From the NCBI GenBank assembly GCA_902702965.1, contig CACRXP010000307.1:583310-647309 (forward strand): a stretch of 64,000 bases of DNA. Direction: 5' to 3'. The position numbers and the translations under genes are program-made. Of the stretch, positions 44,486-55,919 are shown one piece after another. Position 1 is the stretch's first letter; every line of letters begins with the position of its first letter. A model generated the notes under the pieces. The model saw only the letters and a list, made by a program, of their open reading frames with translations. It was not told where the DNA came from and did no database searches. This DNA is from Spirometra erinaceieuropaei (taxonomy: Eukaryota; Platyhelminthes; Cestoda; Diphyllobothriidea; Diphyllobothriidae).

Positions 44486-45496
44486 CCATAAATACCGTAG
44501 ATATGCTAACGCATTATATGTTAGCCAAATTTTCAAAGTGCGTTCGCGTTTCGTAAAGTTAAATTGGATATTTTTTAAACCTATCATGATACAGCAAAAA
44601 TCTAAATTTATCCATTTACCTTAGGGTGTCGGCTTTTGAATGAATTTATTTTCTGCTGCATGCAGGATCTATACTCTGCAAAAGATGTCTACTTATTAGT
44701 ATGCAATTTCCTCATTGATTTTCGCCGCCCTTGAATGTTTAATTATATTTCATGGAAAACATGCATAGAAGTATTCATTCGTTTACTTATTGGGTAGAAA
44801 ATCACGTCTTCTTCAAATTTCGTACTCAAAAGAAATGAATAATTCCGTTTAAAAAAGGTTTCTAGTTGTAAGATTTTGTAATACCCTTAAATGTCCGTTC
44901 ATGTAACGTCATGCATCTGCATTTACGAATGTGGCTTGTAATGTTAACAACATGGCTCAAATCCACTGCTTAATTTTATGAACCTCATATGTTCTCCTCT
45001 TAACACCGTAGAGAAATGCATGGTTGTATGTACACGGAAAATATACAGCTTGCAGTTTTTAAACCCTGAATGCAGGTGTAACATCAGGTCGGGTTCAAAA
45101 TTATTCGGGAAATAGAAAAGTTTTTTTAAAAGGGAATTATAGTCTTCTTTTGAGTATGAAATTGGAAGAAGACGTGATTTTCTACCGAATAATTGGAAGA
45201 CTGAATATTTTTTATGTGTGTTTTCCATAAAATGTAATTGAATTTTCAAGGTCATCGGATATCAATGGGAAAATTGCATGCTTTTTATGTGGGCCTTTTT
45301 TAAAGAGTACAGATCTGGCATGCAGCCCGATATAAGTTTATCTGAAAGCCGCCACTCTGTGGTAACTGGACCGTTATAGATTTATGCTGCATCATGATTA
45401 GTTTTACAACAATACTCAATTTATCTTTTCGAAACGAGAACGCATTTCGAAATTTCGGTTGACATTTCATGAGTTAGCACATCTCCTGTATGCCAC
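44486..45496 (+). mobile_element. Foldback element FB2, complete (about 1.0 kb)
   Basis: The left arm (44,486-44,870) and right arm (45,110-45,496) are inverted copies of each other. GCTGCATGCAGG, ATGGAAAACATGCAT, GGTAGAAAATCACGTCTTCTTC and ACTCAAAAGAA on the left are each found reversed on the right. The arms flank a 240-bp middle with no open frame that I can identify. Arms near 385 bp are far longer than ordinary TIRs. A second full copy, in the other orientation, is at 60.9-61.8 kb. No transposase is encoded, so it is non-autonomous. Confidence 0.8.
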
Positions 45497-46595
45497 CAAT
45501 TAGCCGAGTGTATTTTAGAAACCAGCACGTTTCACTTTCTCTTAACATAACACTTTTTGCTATTCATTGTATTCCATATTTATGTTAAATATGTAATGTT
45601 TGCTAATTATTTTAGATACCAAATACAGCATATAGATTGAGGCTGCGTCACAATGTGCTGGGTACCTTTGTCTTTTCGAATTTATATTTTTGGATGAGGT
45701 ATCACGACACATAAACATTTTCACAAGAATTTATTGGTTACGTCATTTATATGTGTTAAATTGCTGAGGGGGGTTACAAAAGCAAGGCATTTTTCGGTAA
45801 ATATATATTGGTTTAAAAATTGTGCCACTCAGTAACTGTAATTAGACGTAGGTCGGCATTTACGAGAACATAGCCTGGCTGACAACGTCTGATTACCCAG
45901 AATTGACCATTATTGTCTCCCCCGTCGTTTTCACTTATGCCATTCTGTCCATATTACTGGCAGAAGTGCGGCTGCAGACGCCAGTAGAGAGAGAGAGAGT
46001 CCGAGGGCACAGTAGGGCGAGTGAGTTCCGTGACGAGAACTGGGAGCATTCGTCTACCATCTCGTCCGCATTTATCGCCTTCCGTCGACTGCATTGTATA
46101 TCGCAACCTGAGACATTGCCCTCTTTATATGGAACCTGGAAAAAGTGACCATAATGTGTGCGCAATTGTTTGCATTAACACCTAAACGAGTTTTTTTCAG
46201 CCAGGGGGCAGACAGTACAGGACCGCAAAATGAAATACAGAAGTACCTGTACTGGACATTATCAGTGATATAAAAAAAATATTGTATTCTTTGCCGCGGA
46301 AGGGGCTTTCACACACAGTGCTAGTCACTATTTCACAATATGTAAAAAAAATTAGATTGGGTAATGATGCCCATGTAGACATCGAAGATGTCAAGTCCGA
46401 CAAACGTACACTTTATCTGGTTTATCATTAGGCCCGGTTACGTAATATAAGGCAGGGTAAAGTAGCAAAATTTTAAGTAGTCGATGAAGTGTGAAGGAGA
46501 GTGCTCCGGGCATTCAGAGGTCAAAGGTCCAAGGGGTCTGGCATCTGGCGAATATCTGTACCTGTTTTATCGCCGTAACGAGGCATGGCGGGTGT
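45497..46595. other. No gene recognised
   Basis: A patch at 45,930-46,130 is GC-richer, with a GAGAGAGAGAG run at 45,988. The 81-codon frame across it has no motif. The remainder is AT-rich spacer. Confidence 0.35.
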
Positions 46596-46599
46596 GAAC

Positions 46600-48290
46600 A
46601 CATATGTTGAGTTTACTTTCTCCAGAGGAGTCTTGGATCTTGTGCAAACGTTCCATGCGAAAACAAGGTCGAGTCATATTGTCACTGTCTCTCCCGTCGC
46701 AAGTATTCGCTGACTCAGGGACTTTGAGTATCTCACGGACACCTAATAGATGACTCGGAATGCTTGGTTGACTTCTACTCGTTGGCTGCTGTCGGCCAGG
46801 TGAACCAGCTTTGAGCTGGAGATGGCGTTTTCTACATTTTGATTTAGCCATTAAGGACGGTGCTCTCACAACTGCATAGATACACGCCCAGTTGTTCGAC
46901 CAATAGTACCTTAACCACAGGTGCAAACGAAGGAGCAGATGCATATTGGACAACATTGAAAGGCCATTCTACGTTAACCTTCAAAGCGAAGAAACGGAGA
47001 GCTTGTGAAAACGTTTTTTGCGCAGTGGTGGTACCGCAGTCAGTGACATCTATCTGAGAAGCGGTTATTGCTAGTTGAAAACTACTCCCTAGATGCGTGC
47101 GCACGATTGCAGCGTTCAAGCGACGATGTAGGAGTTCGCTCGCCAGAACCCCTAAAATGGCAGTGTGAGAAATAATTCCTTCTTCTTAACTGTCAGCACA
47201 TCAGATTTTGGAGGACGTTATTCCATATATTTGCTGGCAAACTTTTTATGTTAGCCGTTTTTTTCAGAATTTTTCGTGTAATGACGAGTTTATTCTCAGC
47301 CCAATCTGGAGTACGTATTCTTTTTGCTCGGTTGGTGTGACAGCGGATCAGTGTCATCAACATATCCTGCATAAGAATAAAGGCCATTTACCATTGCAGA
47401 GAGCTAGGCTTTCTCCATTTTTCTCATAAACACATTAAATAGTATTTATACTTGTGATGATTCCATCGTTGTGCACTCGATCTGGGGGTAAAACAGGCCA
47501 TCACATCTGAATTGGGCATATAAAATGCGGTGAAAGTGTAGGCTTCTTAGGTCTCTTCTGACTTGTAAATCCAACCCCAAAATCTTGTCACTTAAAAAAT
47601 CTATGGTTTCACTGAGAGGGAGATTAGCAAACAAAGAACTATCCTCTAGGGACGGCATATTATCCTTATTTAGGTTTGTCTGTCATTTGACATCTACGAA
47701 TTCAAACGTGCCCCTGTGTGGCATTATTCTGTAACGAATCGGCTTAAACGTTTATGTCGGCCACTTAACAAATACATGGTAGGGAGAATAACCAAAGTAT
47801 AATCTCCGACGCATCGGAAAGTCTGGTTTATGAATCTTTGGTAAAATACATAGATTTGAAGGCAGGGTGCCTGTGGGTTTAATATAATTGAACGGTTGCT
47901 AATTTAGAAACACTTAATCCGTCAGCTTCCTCGATTATATAAGGTGTGCTTCTATGTTCTCGGTTCGGTCCTTATTTTGCCTCTCCCTTTCGGACGCCGT
48001 GTCATCCGCGGCTATTAATCCTATTTTGGAAACCTAAAAACCCTCATTTATGAAAAAGAAATCACAACTCTGTCCGGTTTGGTGACTAGTGTTTCTTTGT
48101 TGTTACATAACTCCCTTTGTTTCCAGAAGTAATCTTTCGTAATATACCTGATTATTAGTGTTTTTCCGCTAAGGTCCTTGTTACAACTATTCAATAGTGT
48201 CGATTTGAAATACTCCTTTTTCTCCAGTTTTATAGATGCCTGATCCATCATCTGACTCAAAAGACATTCAAAATGAACTGCCACGACTCC
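46600..48290 (-). pseudogene. Penelope-like element, near full coding span but broken (PLE-C)
   Basis: Read on the - strand: NNKETLVTKPD near 48,070-48,110; LPKIHKPDFPM at about 47,820-47,855 (the PLE hallmark, usually YGLPKIHK); SLFANLPLSETIDFL at 47,590-47,640 (motif A region, its Asp disturbed); YVDDT at about 47,350-47,372 (motif C, intact); and a GIY-YIG remnant with FVCTCG and TIGRTTGRVS near 46,870-46,930. Frames change at least five times. This subfamily differs from PLE-B (a different fingers sequence), so at least two PLE lineages occupy the window. Confidence 0.82.
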
Positions 48291-49268
48291 GTTTGGTCTA
48301 TGATTAGGAATACGAAAGTTCAGCTAATGTCTCAATCTGGTATTTGTCGGGAACCGAATTAGTGAAATTATGTACGTACCGCATTTGAAATGTTGCCTGT
48401 GTGGGCTTCGGATTGACATTGCGAAGAATCCTTACTAATTTTTATGCCATCCATCTCAACATAGCTGCTAATGTCCCCTTGTGCTTATTCAGTTGGTTCG
48501 TCTAATATCGCCATACGTTGATGCAGATTGCGACATGACTCGCTGATCTACTTTGCGGCACTTTAAAATCGGTTCTCGGCGTATCTCTTTAAAACTGTGC
48601 TTCAGATAATCGTACGACTCAGTCAGTATCACTCAATATATGTCGAGTAATCGATAGAGACCCTGAGGCACTGGCAGCAGGCTTAGGAAGAGGGGGAAAG
48701 GAGAAGGCGTCTGGCGATTAGCCGTCCCGATTTATCGCTCGGTAAAGACAAATTCAGCCTACGTGTTCACACCCGACTTGTCGCTTTACAACGTTGAAAC
48801 AGAGACAGTGTATCTCCAGACGCCTTCCCCTTCCACCTTCCCCACGCCCCCTCCCCTCCCTCAGCCCATGACAGAACAAGAATCTGACCAATGGCCTCTG
48901 AACGCCTCTCAACTCTATCACACAAATGGATTTCCATTGGATGTTTCATTTTTGTTATTCTGCCCTACGTTATATTATGGTACAGGCCTGATGATGAATA
49001 ATCGAAGGCGTATGTTTGACGGACTTGACTTCTTAAATGTTAAAATCTGCATATTCGCATATTCCATGCAACGGCTGGTGAAGAAATATCAAACTATGTA
49101 GAGCGCTCATATAACATTTAGTCATTTTCTGGAGTCTACAACAACGACTTGTCCAATTAGTAAATGTTGTCTGTGAATGCAACTATCAATCCTGTTGTCC
49201 TTGTCGGGTTACCTTTTGCTGACAGTGACAATAGTTTGCGTTTTCGACGTCTTTACTCGTCTATAGTC
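48291..49268. other. Spacer with purine/pyrimidine-rich inverted segments
   Basis: AGAAGGCGTCTGG near 48,700-48,715 is mirrored by CCAGACGCCTTC at about 48,818, and the following 48,826-48,866 is almost pure C/T. The 112-codon frame at 48,763 crosses this biased sequence and is not convincing as a gene. The stretch could be the 5' part of the PLE that reads leftwards from 48,290. Confidence 0.35.
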
Positions 49269-49276
49269 TCAGAATC

Positions 49277-49697
49277 GGTTAGATCGCAGTTGGACGCCAG
49301 AAATGAGGAAGCGGATAGTGACCTTAACCCTAATCCTAACGTTAAACCTGACATTAACCTCAAAATTACATGTTAACCGTTAACCCTAACGGCAACCCTA
49401 ACTGAAATCGTAAACGTAACCGTAGTCCTTAGACATAACCGTAACTGGGAAACCTAACCATAATACTGTGACCTAATCATACGCTCAAACCCTAACCGTA
49501 ACCCAAAAACTTAAGCCTAAATGCATAACCTTAACGCGAGAATCGAAAACCATTAACCGGTACCCTAATTCTAACCTGAAACATAAAACGGTGGCCAGAT
49601 GGGTCAGATGATATTATGTACCCCCACAAAATAGCCCCAGTAAACAACCCCCCAGCCACCTGTAATACACGGCCTGGCTACCAACTGCGATCTAGCC
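49277..49697 (+). mobile_element. Telomere-like MITE, copy 3 (421 bp)
   Basis: Inverted ends GGTTAGATCGCAGTTGG and its complement GCGATCTAGCC, with a perfect 8-bp duplication TCAGAATC at 49,269-49,276 and 49,698-49,705. The interior is of degenerate CCCTAA type and aligns collinearly with copy 2 (GTTAACCGTTAACCCTAACGGCAA-like centre, then ACGCTCAAACCCTAACCG, then GGTACCCTAAT). This copy defines the element ends. Confidence 0.9.
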
Positions 49698-49909
49698 TCA
49701 GAATCTTATCACAAAGATCGACTGTATCGGATGCACGGGGCTATCTAAATTTTTTGCGCTTTCATCGATATACTATTGTCTTCCTAAGTTACGGTAATAA
49801 TTATGTCTTCGATTGAAGCAATGTTTTCCCCGAATAAATTTGAACAAGGCGAAGGCGACAAAACATGCATAATTTAATGTAGTCATAAATTTCGATACCT
49901 TTCCTAAAG

Positions 49910-50495
49910 AACTTTTTTCTTGCAAACGGGTATCCGGAGAAATTCAGCGATTAATATCGTCATCCCAGACAAGAAACTCCTGAAGAAATATCTGAACCTA
50001 AAAAGTCCGTGACGATGTACCCCCTCCCCCTTCAAGGGTGATAACGTGTTAAACGTGATCAGGCGACGACTTCGGTGCACTATCGAAAGGACGTATGCCG
50101 CCTCTAAATTGTTGTTCATAAGCACCACAACCGCCATCCCAGTTAGACCAGCTAAAGACATTTCGCCTATGCACGCCACATCAAACTGTATTTATGAGTT
50201 TACATGTAGTTTCGGATGCAAGTACATCGGGCGCACGCAAAGGCAATTGGCAGCTCGGTCAGCTGAACACAGGCCGAAGTGGATGCTTAAGGCGGAAAAT
50301 AAGGTACCCAGGAGGTCAATCACAAAGCACCTAGTGGACACGGGCCATACGGTGGACCGAATGGTTGCATTCAAGGTCCTGTTTCGGGCGACGACCGGCG
50401 TCTCTGGCGCTTTGCAGAGGCCGCTGCAATACGGAGGAGGAAACCAGAACTCTGTATGCAGCTGGACCATATGATAAACCTGGCACTGTCATGGT
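49910..50495 (+). pseudogene. Penelope-like element 3' part with GIY-YIG domain (PLE-D)
   Basis: The frame from 50,046 includes CIYEFTCSFGCKYIGRTQRQ, the GIY-YIG core with the YIG at about 50,220-50,230, followed by SAEHRP and SITKHLVDTGH, the usual spacing for PLE endonucleases. After about 50,385 the reading must shift one frame to continue into DDRRLWRFAEAAAIRRRKPE and QLDHMINLALSW with a stop, the typical PLE C-terminus. One frameshift therefore inactivates it. The reverse transcriptase is missing upstream: the copy is 5'-truncated near 49,910, 0.2 kb after MITE copy 3. Confidence 0.85.
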
Positions 50496-50720
50496 AATTA
50501 TCGATTATGGACGAAACCCTGTTCCCATGTGCGCCCTCTCATTTCGCCCCCCCCCGCCCCCCTCTCCCCGGCATGACTGAATGCTCCCCGCACGTTGCAC
50601 TCTTAAGCACGCCACACAAGTTCTCTCATACTTGGATGACTTCTTTCCCCCTCCCCCCCCCTCGCCATATGCACCCGCATACTAGACCCATGTTCCAGGT
50701 TACCTATCACGTTTTATCAC
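50496..50720 (+). repeat. C-rich 3' tail of PLE-D
   Basis: Long C runs at about 50,545-50,572 and 50,645-50,666, with ordinary sequence between. A similar C-rich tail follows the GIY-YIG fragment at 34.4 kb. On the - strand these are G-runs able in principle to form quadruplexes. Confidence 0.5.
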
Positions 50721-53400
50721 TCTAGGTCGATCGTTGATTGAACAGTTTTGTCTTGTCATATAACTATGCAATGACCGTGTGCAGCTGAATGGGAGGTCTC
50801 AAAATTTATGACGTCATTAAATTCTGCATTCTTTGTCGCCTTCGCGTTGTTCAAAGTATGTCTTAGTTGTATGGTTCAAAATGATGGGTTATCGATGGTG
50901 GTGCCGAGTAGGCCTCTATGTTGCACAACGTCTGTTTGAGTCGAATTGATCGGGTGTTGAGTGCAGCCATTTACTGGGTGTTTCTCAAGGTTACCACTCT
51001 CCGCCTAAATATAAAATTTCTTCGGGCAGACAATTTCACTTTGCATTCTTTCCATAACATGCATTTGCGTTTATAAGACCCTCGAAAATGCGTGCTAGGT
51101 AAGTAGTCACATGTTAACAAGTAGGTTTTCTCGCAGGAAGTCGAAAAGAAATGCAATCCTGGTGAGTCCGAAATATTATAGGGTTGTCGCATGATAATGA
51201 TTTTTACAACCCAACCCAAGTAATTCTTTCTAGTCAAAAACGCCTTTCAGAATAGGTCAGTCACTGTAAATGTGAATTTTGGGTAAAGTCGGAAAACACG
51301 TAATTAGTCTATAGCATAACAGTTGTGCTTTTTTCAGAGTGCACCTCTCCCCACGCCCGGACTGGGTTTTATTCAAAGACCAGCATCCCGTCCGGGGTAG
51401 TATGTCTTGTAACCATGCTGCATTATATTTTCGGTAACTTTCCTGTTCAAAATGGCGTGCCTAATCGAAAATGACGTGCTCACTGGCAGTGAAAGTCTGG
51501 TAAATATATTGTGTTCTCACTGTGTTTCTGCACAGTTTATGTGGAGCTTCTGCAGTATACATGCATCCGCGTCCTACAAGGTCGCTATTGCCCATCGTTG
51601 GGCAAGAGTATACCTGTTTGGATTTGGAAGTCACGCTCGTATCTGCCGGGAATAACCTTTTCAACTAAACCCACGTTGGTCTGCCATTCTGGTTACTCAT
51701 CTGGACGACATACTTTTCAGTACTCATAATAAGGTACTTATTTCTCTTAAGTAGGCCCCTGAGTAAGAGTCAATTTGCAATGACGATGCCGACTATGTCA
51801 ACTTCCCTGCACCATCGAAGTCATGTTTGCGACAGTACGAAAATAAAGATAAGAAATACTTCGCCCAAAAGCGTGTCATCTAACTTTTTATGACACATAG
51901 ACTAACTAGAAGTGCTTCGATGACTGAATCAAAGGCACTAAATGAAGTAGGGATGGACCGACAAATTGTCCTTCTGCTAGCTGATGAGGGATGATCAACT
52001 GTCGTTACGAATCGAATGGAGCGTAGTGATAAACCCAAGCCTCTACTCTATGACATATAGTTTTTCAGACCAGCCACATTTCCGATCACGGAGAGAGAAT
52101 AATGCTAAATGGAATAGACGGACACTCCTGTCTGCCAAATATTCACAACCTAAATATTTCAAAGCAGCCAACCGTTGCCCTACAATTCAGTTCCATTTGC
52201 GATTTCCTAAACTTGGTGTACCCAAAGCTAAAGTTTTCCATAGGAACTCGATTAATTGAGTACAATCCATGGGGGCATCTGTTGGACAAGTCATGTTATC
52301 CTTTAACATGAAATTATAATTCACACCCATTCCATCGATTCTGACGCAATATGTCTTGCTAAGGGAAACTTGTGTAATTATATGACAAAACGGAGAGCTC
52401 ACCGAAAATTCAGCATCTTATGATGGTTTTCAAATTCTGAGAAAGACCTACTTTTACTTTCTGTGAGGAACCTATGAGAAAATCTTTGGGAGACCAGTTG
52501 GTTACACGATTCCAAATTTAGTGGAAGAGCTGGTCTTACAAGAACCAGTTGCTGATGTCATATCGCCTTTACTGGGGTGAAGTATTTGTCAGCATCAGAA
52601 AGAATATCTAACTTGATCCCACTTGTCTGTTGAAATCAATATTCCCAGATGCAGAATTCAAAAGCGAAGGCCGATAATGCAGACTTTAAGAGGTCTGGTC
52701 AATGACTGGACCAATACTAACTTGTGTTAGCCGTCTGATTTTTGAGCAGCCTCTACTTATTGCAGTGTTCCCTGTTTTCGTCAAGCCCCGTCCGTTGAAT
52801 GACTTCCTCGATGACTGGGATCATTGGACTGAAAGACACTGTGGCAAGTAATGTACTCGTTCAACGTACAGAGTGTGTCGTGAAGCTGACTTAGACAAAC
52901 GCCATCTGTGACGACCCTGTTCGCTTTCATGTGCGACAATTTTAGGATCACAATGGCTTTTATGGATGCAACAAGTATGTTTTCTCGTAGATCGAACTGC
53001 GACAACTGACGGCATCCCCTTAAAATCAAGCCTCTTGTGAACTGCATAATCTTCCCAGTGTACAGTGTTAGCCTGCACGACGACAGGTCATTCAGGTTAT
53101 AAGGTCAGAAACTGCACAGTAAACATAGACCGTAATTCGTCTATAGACGCCTAGTCGGCGATTAATTGATAGAATCGGTCGGAGAACCGGTGTAGGTTGC
53201 GAGTAAAACGTAGTAGCAACATCCATAAGGTATAAAATTTTTCTTTGAATTACCGTCTTCATGTATTTTGTTTCAAGGAGTACCCAACAATGATTTCGCA
53301 TGCCCACAGTTATTTCCACCTAGAGACACGGTACATAAAGTTCGAAAATCGCCGCTAGCACACTAGATACTATTTCCCCTCTTCTATAATATTGCTTTAA
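50721..53400. other. No gene; probable foldback fragment at about 51,000-51,250
   Basis: At 51,050-51,250 the landmarks CCATAACATGCATTTGCG, CCTCGAAAATGCG, then ATGATTTTTACAACCCAACCCAAGTAATTCTTT (cited only as landmark ACAACCCAACCCAAGTAATT) match the FB right arm loosely. The rest shows only short, motif-free frames. Confidence 0.35.
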
Positions 53401-53437
53401 TCATAATGAGGTGCATCCGTAATCCAGCGGAAGAGGT

Positions 53438-53700
53438 TTATTTGAGGTCTGACATTCCAAGTAGTGATTTCATATGCTCATCTCCAGATACTGGAGATTC
53501 GAGCGTATGGCTCCCATTGAATGACTCTATGGCCCCACCCGACTCGCATTTCACTGAGAACAGTGTCGTTCTCGACCTCGGTGGATTTGCAGATAACTGG
53601 CGGCCGTCAGTGTTGCCTGTCAAGGATATTCGTAAAACGGGGATGGGGACTAGGATCTTGTAAAGAATCCCCAGTGTCTTACCATAAGCATACAAAATAA
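53438..53700 (-). CDS. Possible terminal exon of an unknown gene
   Basis: A GC-richer island open on both strands for 85 codons. The - strand reading ends with GSHTLESPVSGDEHMKSLLG and a stop and has a TTCTTTACAAG acceptor-like site at about 53,660, which fits a C-terminal exon. The + strand reading (53,406-53,663) is almost as plausible. No domain is recognised, and without neighbouring exons this remains a guess. Confidence 0.2.
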
Positions 53701-54139
53701 ATACCTGAAAGTCCAGACCCCCACTAAATCCTCCCGATAAACGCCTTTCCTACTTCTGACATTTCACCTGAAAATCGCATTTTTATCGCCATCGCCATTG
53801 CTAAATACTTCAATGGCGATTGCATTGTGCATGCCTTACTACAAACCTTTTGTGCAGCATACATCGGTCGCTTGTGAAAGTGATCATGATTTTGATATGG
53901 AGGCACTTTAAAGTCTATGAAAGGACCAAATGGCTGTCGAAATCGAGTAAGTTTTCACGAAATATCTATTTCTTGAGGTATTATCTCTGTTACATCATCG
54001 CCCATCCCACCTATGCAATCTGGCCGTTGATTAGTTGTAGTTCTTTTAGCCGTATTGCAACATCGCGCGTGTCCGCAGATTTATCTGGCATGAACGGCGT
54101 TGAGCGCTCGGCCAGACGTGTGCTTTCTGTCCATTGATA
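53701..54139. other. No recognisable feature
   Basis: AT-rich, with a small inverted repeat around GCCATCGCCATTG at 53,785-53,830 (CAATGGCGAT mirrors ATCGCCATTG). Confidence 0.35.
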
Positions 54140-54212
54140 TTAGAGGAGGAAGAGGAGGTGGTGGTGGTGGTGGAGGAGGAGGAGGAGACAAAGGAGGGCA
54201 CAGAGGAGGAAT
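54140..54212 (+). repeat. GAG/GTG purine-rich simple repeat
   Basis: About 70 bases of GAGGAGGAAGAGG, then GTGGTGGTGG, then GGAGGAGGAGG, nearly all G and A on the + strand. It yields an artificial Glu/Val-rich frame at 54,134-54,319. Polypurine tracts of this kind can form triplex or quadruplex structures. Confidence 0.85.
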
Positions 54213-55146
54213 TGCTAGGTCAACAGTTCTGGCAATTATCAAACATAAAGATGAGTTACGCTAAAGACTTCTGTTTGTTGACAAGAGCATTGGGCTCGTG
54301 GAGAGGGTGCCAATACTAAGAGTCTAGGTCTGTTGTGACAGGGAACATACATTAACAATACGTGGAGCCTCCATACGTTCCGGTTGCAGAACGATATTCA
54401 CTCATCTTGAACTTCAACGCAGTTCTTTAGTTTTTGGGAGGATGTACCTCCATGTTAACCGGTTAGTTACAAAGCGACCTCCAGTGCTCATCTCATAAAA
54501 CAGCGGTCTAACTTGCCATACAAACTATTTTTTGGCCCTTCCGATGTGTCCAATAAGTACGCAGTTAAATTTATTTCAGAGTTGATATATGACGAAGGAC
54601 ATGTGTTCTTTGTCGCCTGGATATACTAATAAGTTCGTGTTTTCATGATTTACTATAAGCTACTGCAATACGTATAACCGCTTTTGGAAAATTGTCTTAA
54701 AAGTCTACTTTGTCGGGAATATTTTAGTGAAAATGTATGAAAATGCCAAAGCACAACAAAGCATGCACTCTGCTCGGTTCCCCATTGTCTGTGAAGAACA
54801 GTATTTTCAATCGTATTTCAACTCTCTTCCATGCAAAAATGTAATGTGCTTGCTAAAAGGATGTCTAGCATTGCCAGTATAATCCACAGCTTAAGTATCC
54901 TTCTTTCTGTAAGCTGGGTTGTCATGAGGCATAACAACAATTTCATTCATTGGGATAACATAAAGCAACGTGTTGGGCATGTTTCACAACTTCCCGCAAG
55001 CTACTCCCTATTAGACATACATTCGGCATTCATAACCACTTTAATTCCTATACATTCGGGCGTGGTTTCCAGACGCATTGGAAAGAAATTTTGATTGCCC
55101 ATAAGCCCTTATTAGCCAATGGGTCTGTTTACCGGAATAGTCCATT
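54213..55146. other. No recognisable feature
   Basis: AT-rich spacer up to the PLE palindrome. Only short frames. Confidence 0.4.
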
Positions 55147-55177
55147 TTGAAGAAGGAGACACGATCGCCGGGACAAG

Positions 55178-55235
55178 AGCTTTATTAGCCTGACGTTTCG
55201 GATTCCTATTCGAATCCATCATCTGAGACAAAAAA
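55178..55235 (-). ncRNA. Hammerhead-ribozyme-like motif in PLE-E1 3' end
   Basis: On the - strand: GTCT, core CAGATGA (55,219-55,225), T, stem II GGATTC-GAATAG-GAATCC (perfect 6-bp stem), then GAAACGTC (55,192-55,199), then AGGC, which pairs with GTCT as stem I. Stem III would be AC/GT with no loop, the minimal form known from PLE hammerheads. The one departure from the consensus CUGANGA is A for U at the second position. Confidence 0.55.
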
Positions 55236-55299
55236 ACAGAAACGGGTGGTTGCTGCACAAGGGGCTGCGGTATTTATAGGATGCCGTAGCCATGCTACC

Positions 55300-55919
55300 G
55301 CATACCTATGAATATTCACGGCTCCCCCCTTTATCCGGGATGGTCGCACTTGGTGTGATCACTGCTTGATGGCCGACATTCGAGTCGATAACTGCTGCAA
55401 TTTCATCACGTGCGTTGGATGTTGGCGTGATGATTGCTCGACCATCTGACGCACCGACCCCGGTGTTGGGAAAACTGTTCACCTCTGCGCTCCCCGCATG
55501 GCTTGTTACTCCGCCTAGGCGAAATTTTAGCACGCAGTATGGAGTGGGAAGGTTGTTGCATTGCATGATGGACTGGGGGCCAGTAACCCATGATTCCAGT
55601 AGCTCCCGGCTCACGCGGTTGTCACCTCTTGCGAGAATTTCGGCCTCATCGAATTTGAATGTGTGGACGGATCTCGTCGAATGAGCCGCAACTTGAGAGC
55701 TGACGTCATTTCTGCGCACCGCTGCCGCGTGTTCGGCCATTCTCGTTCGGAGCAGTCTTCCGGTTTCTCCGACGTAGTTGCTTTGTCCGCAACTGCACCA
55801 GATCCGATAAACGACTTCAGACGTTTCCAGCCGTGGCAGTGGGTCTTTCGGTTTCATGATCAGACGCCTGATGGTTGCTTCCGGTCTGTGTGCCACTCCA
55901 ACCCCAAGTGGTGCGAGAA
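55300..55919 (-). pseudogene. Penelope-like GIY-YIG domain and C-terminus, 5'-truncated (PLE-E1)
   Basis: The 196-codon frame opens inside the element (AHRPEATIRRLIMKPKDPLP) and shows VYRIWCSCGQSNYVGETGR, the GIY-YIG core with YVG in place of YIG, then TRMAEHAAAVRRND, an HTFKFDEAEILARG block and a long C-terminal extension to a stop at 55,306. The endonuclease core is intact. The reverse transcriptase is absent because the copy begins abruptly at the palindrome junction (about 55,919). The same protein block recurs, decayed, at 62.4 kb. It is a dead fragment despite its open frame. Confidence 0.85.

Noticed and set aside
54134..54319. Short acidic protein with Glu/Val runs
   Set aside because: Translation of a GAG/GTG simple repeat; nothing on either side supports an exon.
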